A DNA stretch of 64,000 nt from positions 496,001 to 560,000 of the forward strand of contig NZ_FNHE01000003.1 in the NCBI RefSeq assembly GCF_900103785.1. Direction: 5' to 3'. The position numbers and the translations under genes are program-made. This document shows, in pieces, positions 17,487-25,080 of the stretch. Positions within the stretch are counted from its first letter, which is position 1. The number at the start of each line of letters is the position of its first letter. The stretch is from Geodermatophilus siccatus (GTDB lineage Bacteria; Actinomycetota; Actinomycetes; Mycobacteriales; Geodermatophilaceae). The notes beneath the pieces are model-generated. The model had not been told where the DNA came from. It searched no databases and saw only the letters and a program-made list of their open reading frames with translations.

Positions 17487-17975
17487 TCAGCGCCGTACAT
17501 GGGCAGGCCGTCCTTTGGCGCTGGTGCGCCGGCTGTAGGCGTCGAGGACGATGCCCAGCGCCGCGGCGAGGCTAGGAAGGTCGCGGTCGTAGACCCGGCC
17601 GTCGTCTAGTTGGCGCGCGAGTTCGCCGAGGAGTCCGGTCCAGTCCCGACGAGTGGGTACGGCCGGGACGCGGACCTCGACCTGTCGTTCGACCACCTGG
17701 ACCGCAACTCGTCCGGAGGCGGCGGCCCGCACCTGTTCCCAGGCGCGGTGTCGACAGGTGGCCGAACACCACTTCGGGATCGGCCCGCGACTGCCAGCGG
17801 TGATCGGCCCACCGCACCAGACGCATCGCGTCGCGGCGGCACGTCTTGCCCGACCGTCGGCCTCTGGCCGTGGCGCTGCTGCATGTTCTCGCGGTTGATC
17901 CGTACGTGGTTCACGGCGCTGCCGCTCTCGCTGGAGCCGCCGACTTCGATAGCTGCCGTTCGTCTTGCTTGTCAT
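17487..17975 (-). CDS. Small CxxC zinc-ribbon protein of mobile-element type
   Basis: 162 residues. After an arginine-rich N-terminal ~48 residues comes a compact four-cysteine knuckle, CVWCGGPI ... PKWCSATCRHRAWEQ, which is a strong pattern for a structural zinc site. The rest has a basic/valine-rich strand and a helical tail (GLLGELARQLDD ... LAAALGIVLDA). Proteins with this PxWCS..CRHRAWEQ pattern are, as far as I recall, common in integrative elements of actinobacteria, without known role. The start is uncertain because GGGAG is almost next to the ATG at 17975. Confidence 0.65.
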   Translation of the reverse strand: MTSKTNGSYRSRRLQRERQRREPRTDQPREHAAAPRPEADGRARRAAATRCVWCGGPITAGSRGPIPKWCSATCRHRAWEQVRAAASGRVAVQVVERQVEVRVPAVPTRRDWTGLLGELARQLDDGRVYDRDLPSLAAALGIVLDAYSRRTSAKGRPAHVRR

Positions 17976-18102
17976 GCTCCCGACGGTGCGGGCAGACCTC
18001 CAGAGAACCTGTCACCACGAATTCCGAAACCCGACGGTGCAAGACGTGTGTGGCACTTGATCTTGGCCTGTCTCTAGTAGCGCACAGGAGCAGGATGGCC
18101 CG

Positions 18103-18225
18103 GTGGAGCAGAGCACCAGGATCGACGTCGAGGCCCCGGTCGAGCAGGTCTGGGAGGTGCTGCGCGCGGTGGAGCGGTGGCCGGAGTGGGCGCCGAACGC
18201 TTCGGGCGGTGACGCCGCGGCGTAA
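18103..18225 (+). pseudogene. N-terminal fragment of an SRPBCC-family protein
   Basis: 40 codons from a GTG: VEQSTRIDVEAPVEQVWEVL then RAVERWPEWAP, the typical opening of SRPBCC (START/polyketide-cyclase fold) proteins, then a stop. Full-length members have about 140 residues, so only the first strand and helix remain. Confidence 0.6.
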
Positions 18226-18303
18226 GCGTCGGGGTCGGTCTCCCGGTCCCCGGGGATGTGGACGATCAGCTGAGCGAGCATCGGACCCCTAACGCGCTGG
18301 CCA

Positions 18304-18807
18304 TTAGGCTCCCGGTGCCGGCCCGTCAATGAGGCCCTGGCTCCGCAGGAGCTCCTGCATCTCGTCCTGCGGGATCATCATGACGGCGGTAACGCCTCGC
18401 ACGGTCACGTTCTGGATGTCCCTCGAGGGCGGGATGCCGAGAGGAGCCATGCGGTCACAGGCCTCGAGCATCGGCAGCACGACGAGCTCGACCAGCCGGC
18501 GCCTGCCGCGCAGGTACCGGACCGGTTCCTCGCCACGGCCGTCGACGGTGATGCCCCACACGGTTTGCTGCTGGACCGACCCGACGGTCACGTCGATGTG
18601 CCGGGCGAGCGTGTCGTGGTGGATGGCGGCGTTGCGCAGATCGCGAAGGTGGACGAGCCATCCGTGCTTCTCGCGCTTCAGCGCCATGTCGACCGACTTC
18701 CGGAACTCGGTGCTGTCCACGCCGACTTGGGCGGCCTCGATGCGCAGCCTGCTCTTCGCGTGCTTCCACTCGTAGCGATGCGGTTCCATCGGCGCGCGGG
18801 GCGTCAT
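18304..18807 (-). CDS. HEPN-like protein, second half
   Basis: 167 residues. The key stretch is HLRDLRNAAIHHDTLARH, which contains an R-x4-H motif (R, N, A, A, I, H) as in HEPN domains, many of which are RNases in toxin-antitoxin, abortive-infection and CRISPR systems. Upstream helices (KSRLRIEAAQVGVDSTEFRKSV) and a tail ending in APGA complete it. The start ATG lies in the same reading frame as the gene upstream, separated only by TGA and one codon (GGC). The two may therefore be one protein of about 259 residues interrupted by a nonsense codon, or a translationally coupled pair. Confidence 0.65.
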   Translation of the reverse strand: MTPRAPMEPHRYEWKHAKSRLRIEAAQVGVDSTEFRKSVDMALKREKHGWLVHLRDLRNAAIHHDTLARHIDVTVGSVQQQTVWGITVDGRGEEPVRYLRGRRRLVELVVLPMLEACDRMAPLGIPPSRDIQNVTVRGVTAVMMIPQDEMQELLRSQGLIDGPAPGA

Positions 18808-18810
18808 GCC

Positions 18811-19083
18811 TCAGTCCTTGGCGTGCTGCTCTTCGAACAGCTCTGCTGCCCGGATCACCGCCCCGACCGCGGCGTCGAAGGCGCCGACCAGGGCGGCCAG
18901 CGCACCGTCCAACGCCATCTCCACACCCACGTGCCGGTCGAAGCCTAAGCGCTCGCCGACTTCTTCGAGCCGGTCGATGTACCAGTCGGCGGACTTCAGC
19001 TTGTAGAGCACCCAGCCCCGCCAGCGCTCGGCTCCGACCCACTCCGTGTAGTGGGGACCTCCCGGCCACGGGGCGCCTGCCAT
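18811..19083 (-). CDS. Helical protein upstream of the HEPN-like gene, probably its N-terminal half
   Basis: 90 residues, nearly all helical: WVLYKLKSADWYIDRLEEVG then LDGALAALVGAFDAAVGAVI. This could be the first helices of the HEPN bundle whose RN-x3-H part lies in the next frame. Its TGA at 18811-18813 is followed in frame by GGC and ATG of the downstream gene. No Shine-Dalgarno-like sequence separates them. Confidence 0.6.
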   Translation of the reverse strand: MAGAPWPGGPHYTEWVGAERWRGWVLYKLKSADWYIDRLEEVGERLGFDRHVGVEMALDGALAALVGAFDAAVGAVIRAAELFEEQHAKD

Positions 19084-19457
19084 GGTCGGCCAGCGTAGGT
19101 GGGCCTCTTGAGCCCTGGACCCCTCTACTGGCTGAGCGACCTTCGGCCGCTAAGTTAATCCGCGTGCCTGGGCGGGGGCGGGCCCGCTTGAGACTCACCC
19201 CCGCGTCGCCAGGGCTTAGCGTGGCAAGGTCAAGCGAGTGAGCAGGGGGAACGCGGGCCGGCCGCGATCGACATACGGATGGACGAGGGCACGGTCCCGC
19301 GATATGGCGATCGTTACGCGTCGACCGGTTTCAAGAACGGCTGGTTGGCGTATACGGCGGCCCTCGCGGCCTGGAGGGAGCCGAGCTTATGCATTAGATG
19401 GTGCACGAAGCGACAACAAAAGGGTTACTGAAGGACACATGCGGAGAGTAACCCGTT
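19084..19457. other. Intergenic region, no confident gene
   Basis: About 370 bp upstream of the HEPN-like pair. An open frame on the plus strand at about 19273-19430 (MDEGTVPRYGDRYASTGF...NGWLAYTAALAAW) has protein-like character but no start signal and no family I recognise; it may be a remnant. The promoter of the minus-strand HEPN-like genes should lie at its low end. Confidence 0.4.
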
Positions 19458-20114
19458 TCAGCTCTGGGCTGATGGCGCTGGCCTGTATTGAACATTGATG
19501 TTTTCTATGACCCCACCTCCGATCACTAATCTTTCCCACTCTGCGGGGATGGGGGATAATGGCTTGCCTTCAAGCTTGGCGAACATGGGGGGAGACAGGA
19601 CAATCTCTCGATCCCCACCTTCGATGTTAGCCGTGTAGTGGGCGACGTAACCCATGTAAACGGTTCCATTGGTAAGTCTCACTCGCACGTACGGCAATCG
19701 GCCAGCCGGCGCGTTGTTGCGAAATACCTTTACCCAGGCCGATACGGGGCGCAGTCCAGCTCCTTGCCGCCGAGCTAGAAATGCATGTGCGACAGATGCG
19801 GCGGCAAGGGCCAGCAATAATTCGAGCACCAAAGCTCGCAGGACAAGGCGGTAGTGCCGCTGCATGTAGCCGTGGAAGTCTGCGATAAGCGGTGTCGGAT
19901 CCGGCATCCATGCTGGCACCAAGGTTCTGATTGTGGCGATGACCAAAAAGGCGAATCCACTGAATGCCAAGGATGCGAGTATGACCCGACTTGTCTCTCG
20001 GAACGCCGACTCGGGGGCCCCTACTCGACGGCGGGCCGAGAGGATGTCGAACAGGAGGCCCGGTGCGATCAAGATCACGAAAAGGAGCACCGAGACCCAG
20101 GTGGAAGGGGCCAC
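19458..20114 (-). CDS. DUF6338-like membrane protein
   Basis: 218 residues, with membrane segments at about 7-24 (VSVLLFVILIAPGLLFDIL), 45-65 and 92-112, then a soluble C-terminal part with TNGTVYMGYVAHY and a predicted beta-rich end (VIGGGVIENINVQYR). This order, a PG motif in the first segment and a compact beta domain behind, matches my memory of DUF6338, whose role is unknown. The GTG start overlaps the TAG of the small gene upstream by one base, so they are coupled. The gene is less GC-rich than the surroundings, a sign of transfer. Confidence 0.65.
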   Translation of the reverse strand: MAPSTWVSVLLFVILIAPGLLFDILSARRRVGAPESAFRETSRVILASLAFSGFAFLVIATIRTLVPAWMPDPTPLIADFHGYMQRHYRLVLRALVLELLLALAAASVAHAFLARRQGAGLRPVSAWVKVFRNNAPAGRLPYVRVRLTNGTVYMGYVAHYTANIEGGDREIVLSPPMFAKLEGKPLSPIPAEWERLVIGGGVIENINVQYRPAPSAQS

Positions 20115-20329
20115 TACCCCTCGTAGTCGGTCGGCGGCGTGGGCTGCGAATCAGGGGTGGGCGCTGACTCTGGAGCGGGGGCGGGACTGGGGGTCGGCGT
20201 ACCAAGCAGTGCGCTGACCGGCTGATCAACCGGCGTTGGCGCGGGCACGTTCAGACTGTCCATGCTCCCGTGGAAGACATCCGGGCTCTCACTAGGCTCA
20301 GGCCGCAGCACTTGTTCCCGCTCGCTCAT
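20114..20329 (-). CDS. Small proline-rich protein coupled to the DUF6338-like gene
   Basis: 71 residues. It begins MSEREQVLRPEPSESPDV, then becomes a run of Pro, Thr, Ala and Ser (TPTPSPAPAPESAPTPDSQP) ending in DYEG. The composition suggests a disordered linker or surface tail. Its stop TAG overlaps the GTG of the membrane gene, the main evidence that it is translated. Function unknown. Confidence 0.5.
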   Translation of the reverse strand: MSEREQVLRPEPSESPDVFHGSMDSLNVPAPTPVDQPVSALLGTPTPSPAPAPESAPTPDSQPTPPTDYEG

Positions 20330-20524
20330 ACGCCCATGATCTCGTCGCCGCGACCACTTCGCGATGTGAACGAGAGGGAGCGGTACGTGATGCTGCCGAG
20401 CTGGAGATCCGCTCCAGGGACAGTGTCGACGGGTGGTTGCCCGCGGCTGTCCCTCAGGCCTCTCTCTGGGACATCGGCGGCGATGCTGCTCCAGCGTCAT
20501 CGGCGTTCCGTTGGATGCGACGGT

Positions 20525-20650
20525 CGTGGTTGCAGCTGGCGGCGTTCGCGCTCGTGCCCCACTGTTCCCCATAGTGCGAACCGGCACGTCAAGCGGCTTA
20601 CGGAACTACAGCGACCGACACGAACGCGATCATGACGGCCTGGCAGTGCG
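20525..20650. repeat. Hairpin-bearing repeat, copy A
   Basis: Shares with copies B (23411-23550) and C (39437-39574) a left arm GTTGCAG..GG..GCGTTC, the middle CGGCTTACGGAACT, and the right block ACGCGATCATGACGGCCTGGCAGTG. Left and right arms are partly complementary (GCGTTCG against CGAACGC), so a long hairpin is possible. This copy is the most diverged and runs directly into an IS30-type transposase remnant. Confidence 0.65.
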
Positions 20651-20806
20651 GCACGAACGAGAACACCCACGGGCTGCTGCGGCAGTACTTCCCTAGGGCG
20701 CCGACCTGTCGCGCTGCGCCCAGGAGGACCTCCTCGCCGTCCAGTCCGCCGTCAACAGCAGAGCCCGCAAGGTCCTCGGCTGGAAGACACCCCGCGTCCA
20801 CCCTGC
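20641..20806 (+). pseudogene. C-terminal remnant of an IS30-family transposase, frameshifted
   Basis: One frame reads WQCGTNENTHGLLRQYFP and, after a frameshift near 20700, another reads DLSRCAQEDLLAVQSAVNSR then ARKVLGWKTP. Both match the end of IS30-family transposases (WQRGsNENtNGLLRQYFPKgtDLS, then ..NnRPRktLGW.TP). The N-terminal three quarters, including the DDE core, are gone. Confidence 0.75.
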
Positions 20807-20941
20807 GCATCGCCTACCAGGTGGACGACACCCTCTCCGGTGCCACCGGGACGTCGCCGTTGCTGACCGTGAGGCGCCCGTCGCTGTCCTGACCAGCGCA
20901 GCCGCTGCACCTGTCACCCCCTGACCCAACTGAGCGACTGC

Positions 20942-20973
20942 GCCCCTGCTTTGGCAGGGGCCTTGTTGCTTTC
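20942..20973 (+). terminator. Rho-independent terminator
   Basis: GCCCCTGC (20942-20949) pairs with GCAGGGGC (20954-20961) around a four-base TTTG loop, followed by the T-rich CTTGTTGCTTTCT. It lies behind the IS30 remnant on the plus strand. Confidence 0.75.
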
Positions 20974-21053
20974 TGCACCTGTGGCGTATCGGCACGGGAG
21001 CCGCTACTCTGAGTCCACCTCGCGGAGAGCTTGCGAGGTTGGTGGAACACAGC

Positions 21054-21124
21054 GTTACCGCAAGACCGCATCACCGCAGTACCGCAAGGCCGTAGTACCG
21101 CAAGGCCGTAGTACCCGCAGTACC
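21054..21124. repeat. Short tandem repeats, unit about 16 bp
   Basis: Two perfect consecutive copies of GTACCGCAAGGCCGTA (21079-21094 and 21095-21110) are preceded by a diverged copy (21054-21070) and followed by a partial one. A 6-bp hairpin (CCTCGC ... GCGAGG) lies just upstream, at about 21018-21038. Iterated short units could be protein-binding sites of a mobile element, or simple slippage. Confidence 0.6.
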
Positions 21125-21437
21125 TCGTTCAGTGGTGCCTAGCGAGCCACGGAAGAACGAGCAGCAACTCGAACTGAAGAAGAAGATCGGCTGCAGCGGC
21201 TCCCACCTCCCCTGGCAGGGTGCCTGAGTGACCGAGTTGCACTGGGCCCTTGAAGGCCGTGAGGTGCGCGTGGCTCCAAGAGTGGGCCGCTACAACTTCT
21301 TCCTCAGTTCATCGGAGAGAGCCCCCCAAGCGGGCCTGCTCCAGCAACGTCTCCTCGCACCACGCGAGGGGGAGTAGGACACGACTGCCGACCCGTCTCG
21401 GTCAGCCAGGGTGATCGGGGCTGGACTGGAGCCGTCC
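21125..21437. other. No confident gene; two very small in-frame ORFs
   Basis: On the plus strand a 30-codon frame (21135-21227, VPSEPRKNEQQLELKKKIG...) is followed at once, in the same frame, by GTG and 49 codons (21228-21377, VTELHWALEGREVRV...). They may be fragments of one decayed gene. I recognise no family. Confidence 0.35.
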
Positions 21438-21665
21438 GTGTCGCCCTTTGTGGTCCTCTTCGCGATCGCCGCCGTGTGCTCACTGCTCGGCTGGGTCGCC
21501 TACCTCATCTTCTTGAGCAAGATCCAGCCCGAGCACTACAAGGACGCCGCCGTCGCCGTGAAGGCGTTCCGCTTCTCGGGCTTCGCCTCCCTCGCCAAGG
21601 CCCTCATCAAGGCGCTCGCCTACCTGAAGGCCAAGACCAGGTCCAAGGACAAGTCGGACGCCTAG
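21438..21665 (+). CDS. Small single-pass membrane protein
   Basis: 75 residues: one membrane segment (FVVLFAIAAVCSLLGWVAYL) close to the N-terminus, then a soluble, basic, helical tail (SKIQPEHYKDAAVAVKAF ... LKAKTRSKDKSDA). I chose the GTG at 21438 because GGAG precedes it by six bases; a GTG at 21411 would add nine residues. No motif is known to me. It lies between repeats and HEPN/PIN-like genes and could belong to a small defence or toxin unit, judged only from position. Confidence 0.55.
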   Translation: MSPFVVLFAIAAVCSLLGWVAYLIFLSKIQPEHYKDAAVAVKAFRFSGFASLAKALIKALAYLKAKTRSKDKSDA

Positions 21666-21706
21666 GTCTGCGTGACGGTGGGCGCTGTCTCCGGACTGTC
21701 TCCGGC

Positions 21707-21994
21707 GTGGAGACCATCACCGAGGACGAGGCCGATGCCGAGACGGTCAGAACGCTGCGCTGGCTGAGTAGCTGGCGCAACTACCTCGTCCATGACGACG
21801 CGCGGGCCCGCGAGCGGCTACGTGCTAGCGGCATCGACGCTGGCAGCGAAGCGGCGTACTTGACTGCGGACATGGCAGAATCGGTCATCGCACGGATGGA
21901 CGACGCCTTCAGCGATGTCGGCGCGTGCATCGGCTGGCGGACGCTGGCCGGCCTCAACTCGGCATACCTCTGGCGGTCGCACGATGAGCGGTAG
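21707..21994 (+). CDS. Short HEPN-like protein or fragment
   Basis: 95 residues, acidic and helical, with SSWRNYLVHDDARARERL, which contains R-N-Y-L-V-H, the R-x4-H arrangement of HEPN domains. The rest (MAESVIARMDDAFSDVGACI) is one long helix. It starts at a GTG without a strong Shine-Dalgarno; the frame is open upstream without protein character. It may be the C-terminal half of a larger gene. It is the second HEPN-like gene within 3 kb. Confidence 0.5.
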   Translation: METITEDEADAETVRTLRWLSSWRNYLVHDDARARERLRASGIDAGSEAAYLTADMAESVIARMDDAFSDVGACIGWRTLAGLNSAYLWRSHDER

Positions 21995-22087
21995 CCGGCC
22001 CAGTCGGCAGACTCGTCTGGCTGGGTACTGCCGTGTCGTCCCCCGTGTGGGGGTAACCCTGAACCCGCGACTAGCCACCTCCCGCTC

Positions 22088-23146
22088 GTGAGCCGCCATC
22101 GTGGTGCGGTGCACCGAGTGACGCCAGAAGAGGGCGCGGCCCGTCCGCGGCTGCTGCTCGACACCAATGTCTGGTCGATGCTCGGCCGGATCGACGGCGG
22201 GCCCGCCTTCTATGCCGCCATGGCCGAGGCTGGCGTTGAGGTGGTGCTGGCGCCCAGCATCCTTCTTGAACTGGCCCGGTCGGGAAATGTCGTCGCGTCA
22301 GGTCGGGACGTTCGCGCCATGCTGGCCGGTCCCCGCCGGGCGCTTCCGACCGAGGCGGAGCTGGCCTGTCACGACGTCATCACGCAGGTGCGGCGACTGC
22401 ATCCAGGCTGGCTTCGGCCGGACCCCGATGTCGCGCGCTGGAAGCAACTGCATCGCTACTGGACGGTCGAACTCTGGCACGAGACGCGGCAGAACTGGCC
22501 GGCTGTGGTGAAGCAGGTTCGGACGTTGCCGACGGCGGACGCTGACGCCGTCTACGCGGTACAGCGCGAGAATCACAAGGTGGCCCGGGACGCCGGTGAG
22601 ACGTCCGCCGACTGGTACTCACCTGCCCCAACCAGCCCTGGCTGGTTGCGGGACCTTTGGCCGCCGGAGCCCGGGCTGGCAGCCTGGCGATCCGAGGGCC
22701 ATGGGATCTTCAGCTTGGCCCTCGCGGAAGCGGTGCAGGGCAATCTTGGGAACGGGACCCTCCGCACGCTCGCCGACTGGCTGGAGACCCACATCGATCC
22801 GCGGCGCATCACCGACCGCGCCTGGGCTCAATTCTGGATTAGTGAGATCGAGGCCGCCGACGTGCCGCACCACTGGCTCGCCAACACCGCGCAGCGGCAA
22901 CAGGTGCTCGCCAAGGTCACCAGCAGCAGCCCCCGTGATGCCCAGCACGCAAGCTACCTGGTGCAGTGTGACCTGTTCCTGACGGGCGATAGGCGGTTTG
23001 CTGCCTGCCTGCAGGACATGGCAGGTTCGGCGCCCTTTGATTTCGCAGAGGTGGTGCAAGTTCCTGGCGACGCCTCGAACCTCATCGCCGAGCTGAGAGC
23101 ATGCGTTGGCGCCGCATCGGGGAATCGATCTTCGCGGTTGGCCTAA
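22088..23146 (+). CDS. PIN-domain-like protein, larger than typical toxins
   Basis: 352 residues. The N-terminus has RLLLDTNVWSML with D25 as the first acidic residue of a PIN fold, followed by a helix and VVLAPSILLELARSG. Near the C-terminus DAQHASYLVQCDLFLTGDRRF (D301) supplies the late acidic residues of a PIN RNase. About 200 residues of helical sequence (ELWHETRQNW..., ADWYSPAPTSPGW) are inserted between the halves, so it is much longer than a VapC (~130). No antitoxin is obvious next to it. GTG start; a stand-alone PIN nuclease of a defence or toxin kind is likely. Confidence 0.65.
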   Translation: MSRHRGAVHRVTPEEGAARPRLLLDTNVWSMLGRIDGGPAFYAAMAEAGVEVVLAPSILLELARSGNVVASGRDVRAMLAGPRRALPTEAELACHDVITQVRRLHPGWLRPDPDVARWKQLHRYWTVELWHETRQNWPAVVKQVRTLPTADADAVYAVQRENHKVARDAGETSADWYSPAPTSPGWLRDLWPPEPGLAAWRSEGHGIFSLALAEAVQGNLGNGTLRTLADWLETHIDPRRITDRAWAQFWISEIEAADVPHHWLANTAQRQQVLAKVTSSSPRDAQHASYLVQCDLFLTGDRRFAACLQDMAGSAPFDFAEVVQVPGDASNLIAELRACVGAASGNRSSRLA

Positions 23147-23410
23147 CCCTGCCATCCCCATCCCTGCCGCAGTCGCGGCCGCTGTGGAGCGCCGGCACAA
23201 GCCTGTCGCGACCTAATCCTCGGGTGCAGGCGAAGGTTGAGCCGTGGTCTTGGCGGTCATCCCGATGGCGCACTGGACGCGCACAGGTGCGCCAAGTTCG
23301 CCGTCACTCTTTGCTCCTCGAGTTGAACGAACGTGGACCCCTCAGAGTGATCGGGTGGGGGTCGGGGAGAACGGTCAGTGCCGTGTTGACGAAGGGCGCC
23401 GGTCGACATC

Positions 23411-23550
23411 GGTGGTTGCAGTTCTGGTTGCAGTTGGTCGCGTTCATGGTCGTTCGTAGCCGTGCGCGGCCGTAGCTCTCTGCTGGTCACACGGCTTATG
23501 GAACTGTGGCGAACCGCCATGAACGCGATCATGACGGCCTGGCAGTGTGC
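23411..23550. repeat. Hairpin-bearing repeat, copy B
   Basis: Nearly identical to copy C at 39437-39574 over about 135 bp. Perfect 12-bp inverted arms, TCGCGTTCATGG at 23438-23449 and its complement at 23517-23528, enclose 67 bases containing AGCCGTGCGCGGCCGTA and CTGGTCACACGG. It ends CATGACGGCCTGGCAGTG, as in the other copies. It lies 140 bp before the duplicated gene at 23694. Confidence 0.7.
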
Positions 23551-23693
23551 GGGCCGGTCATCCGCTGTAGCGCGCCGTCGTACGCGAGACCCTCTTGAGG
23601 GCAACACTCTCCGTCACCGCGAGGTGGCGGCTTTCGGTTGCGCGGCGGCACGGGGTGATCCGGTTCTCCCCCCGTGCTGACAACAATGCCGGG

Positions 23694-24188
23694 GTGGCGA
23701 AGCGTGAGCCGATCGACGTGGACGCACTCCGTCGCGATGCCCAGGGCGCGGTTCTCGGGGCGTTGGCTCGCGGAGACGACGCCTTCGACATCCTGGCGGC
23801 CGTCGCCCCCGCTGACCTGGCGCATACGCTCGCGCAGGACGTCGCTCTACTGCAACTTGCCGTGACCGCGCTCGACCATGCGTGTCCGCCCGGAGCCGAA
23901 CCGCTCGAATACGACGGCCTGCGTGAGCGCTACCTGCCCGAGGTGACGTTCCGCGGACGGGTGGAGCACCGCAACAGCCAGTACGCCCTGTGCGCAGCCG
24001 CCTGCCTGCGTGGCGGCCTGCAGCCCGACCTGCTGAGCGATGCTGGCTGGTGGCAGACCCCGCTGTGGCAGTACGCCGTCTACGCCGTCGTCGTCTACAG
24101 TCGCGCCGCAGCCGAGCGCCTGGCGGTCCCGGTGGAGGAGATTGCTCGGCGGATCGCCGCTCGGCACGGCCTCGAGCTCACCACGTGA
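23694..24188 (+). CDS. Unknown protein, copy 1 of a duplicated att-linked gene
   Basis: 164 residues, soluble. It is paralogous to 37686-38180, and the last ~110 residues are nearly identical: GLRERYLPEVTFRGRVEHRN, then GGLQPDLLSDAGWWQTPLWQ, then AVPVEEIARRIAARHGLEL. The conserved block has many aromatic residues and one Arg-His pair (EHRN) but no catalytic motif that I know. The GTG at 23694 gives exactly the length of the paralogue; the frame runs further upstream. A tRNA-Gly fragment lies about 200 bp downstream in both cases, so the gene may be cargo or part of an integrating module. Confidence 0.7.
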   Translation: MAKREPIDVDALRRDAQGAVLGALARGDDAFDILAAVAPADLAHTLAQDVALLQLAVTALDHACPPGAEPLEYDGLRERYLPEVTFRGRVEHRNSQYALCAAACLRGGLQPDLLSDAGWWQTPLWQYAVYAVVVYSRAAAERLAVPVEEIARRIAARHGLELTT

Positions 24189-24202
24189 CCAATTTTGGTC
24201 AC
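24185..24202. other. 18-bp palindrome at the end of the duplicated gene
   Basis: GTGACCAA and TTGGTCAC are perfect inverted repeats with a two-base spacer, overlapping the stop codon. The half-site equals the GTGACCAAT boxes seen at 3734 and 24272, so it may bind the same protein, or be a weak terminator. Confidence 0.45.
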
Positions 24203-24260
24203 GGACCCCGTCGGAGGGATCGAACGAGGGCTCTCACCTGGACGTATCGAGCCGCCCGGC

Positions 24261-24280
24261 GTGACCACAACATGACCAAT
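24261..24280. other. Putative integrase arm-type site pair
   Basis: GTGACCACAA followed by CATGACCAAT repeats the layout at 3723-3742. A related site (ATGACCAATGGAGCGG) occurs at 38254-38269. All lie 100-130 bp from a tRNA-Gly fragment. Confidence 0.4.
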
Positions 24281-24388
24281 GGAGCGGAAAACAGGGGTCG
24301 ACAGGGGCCTGAAACGGGCCTTCCAGACGGTCCTCCAGTACTCCTCCGGGAGATCTAACAGCCCGTCTGACCTGCAGTTTTGTGTGGA

Positions 24389-24431
24389 GCGGGTGACCGG
24401 GATCGAACCGGCATGGCCAGCTTGGAAGGCT
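24389..24431 (-). other. tRNA-Gly(TCC) 3' fragment, putative att scar 2
   Basis: On the minus strand: anticodon loop CTTCCAA, variable region, T arm GCCGGTTCGATCCCGGT and acceptor strand CACCCGC. The 5' half, with acceptor and D arm, is missing. The DNA on both sides is similar to that around the fragments at 3621 and 38370. Confidence 0.75.
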
Positions 24432-25080
24432 AGGGTTCCTAGCGTCCCTTTGTGCTGGTCAGAGGCTTCTTCGCCGATCGCCGTGCCTTCAGCGTGCCTT
24501 TACCGATACGAGGGTCACCACGTCAGCCGGCGGTCGCTCGATTGCGCTCAGGAACGGGAAGGTGCTGGACAGGTCGGCCACGGTGACGAGCAGGCCGACG
24601 GGCACGGCCGTCAACGGGCCGCACGGAAGGGTGGCGGACCTGTGCCCGGCGGGCGACCAACAGCGGGAGCACGGCCAGGCCTAGTGCCACAGGCCGACCC
24701 ACAGCGCCCCGTCCGCGATCCGCCCGGCACCGCCCCGGCACCGAGGAGCGCGTCGGCGTCGAAGACCTGAGATGGGCGCGGACGACGTGCGCCAGGGCAA
24801 GGGCCGGAGCGGCGGTGCGAGCAGGCCGCAACTGCCAATGTCAGCGCAGCAATCGCTCCGCGTCGGCCCACGACTCGACGACCGCGGCGACCTTGGAAAG
24901 GTTGGGGACTCCAGGCGCCATCTTTGCTGTTCAGCGCCGAATCAGGCGGGTGTTGTGCCCTTCACGTGCACTTAAGTGCCACATTGGCGGCTGGAGCGGC
25001 TCCTCGCTGTCCGGCGCCCCTGCCAACCGAGTGCCGCGGTTCGCGGATCAGGATCGCTCCCCGCCCGCGCCTTCGCGCCC
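24432..25080. other. Decayed region, possible remnant of a membrane-protein gene
   Basis: About 650 bp without an intact gene. On the minus strand (about 24500-24700) two frames read VALGLAVLPLLVARRA and, after a shift, VPVGLLVTVADLSSTFPFLSA, which resembles the end of LysE/GAP-type membrane proteins (..DLPTAFPYF). No start, no full domain. Confidence 0.35.

Larger units (their letters stand above)
3621..24431. mobile_element. Putative integrative element or stacked islands bounded by tRNA-Gly fragments
   Basis: The two ends are degenerate 3' pieces of tRNA-Gly(TCC) in the same orientation, and their similarity continues about 35 bp past the anticodon (shared GCTGGTCAG). Between them lie a tyrosine integrase, an excisionase, a type I restriction-modification operon, HEPN/PIN-type genes and transposase remnants. 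Some parts (hsdS, the DUF6338-like gene) are visibly less GC-rich than the flanks. The integrase is in the middle rather than at an end, so this may be a composite of more than one insertion. No complete tRNA-Gly is in the window. Confidence 0.45.

Noticed and set aside
15415..24400. Replication or transfer genes of an AICE/ICE (RepSA, TraB/FtsK-like translocase)
   Set aside because: None found between the integrase and the second tRNA scar, so self-transfer of the element is not supported.
24279..24770. 163-codon plus-strand frame containing RVTGIEPAWPAWKA
   Set aside because: This peptide is the antisense translation of the tRNA-Gly fragment, a frequent false gene.
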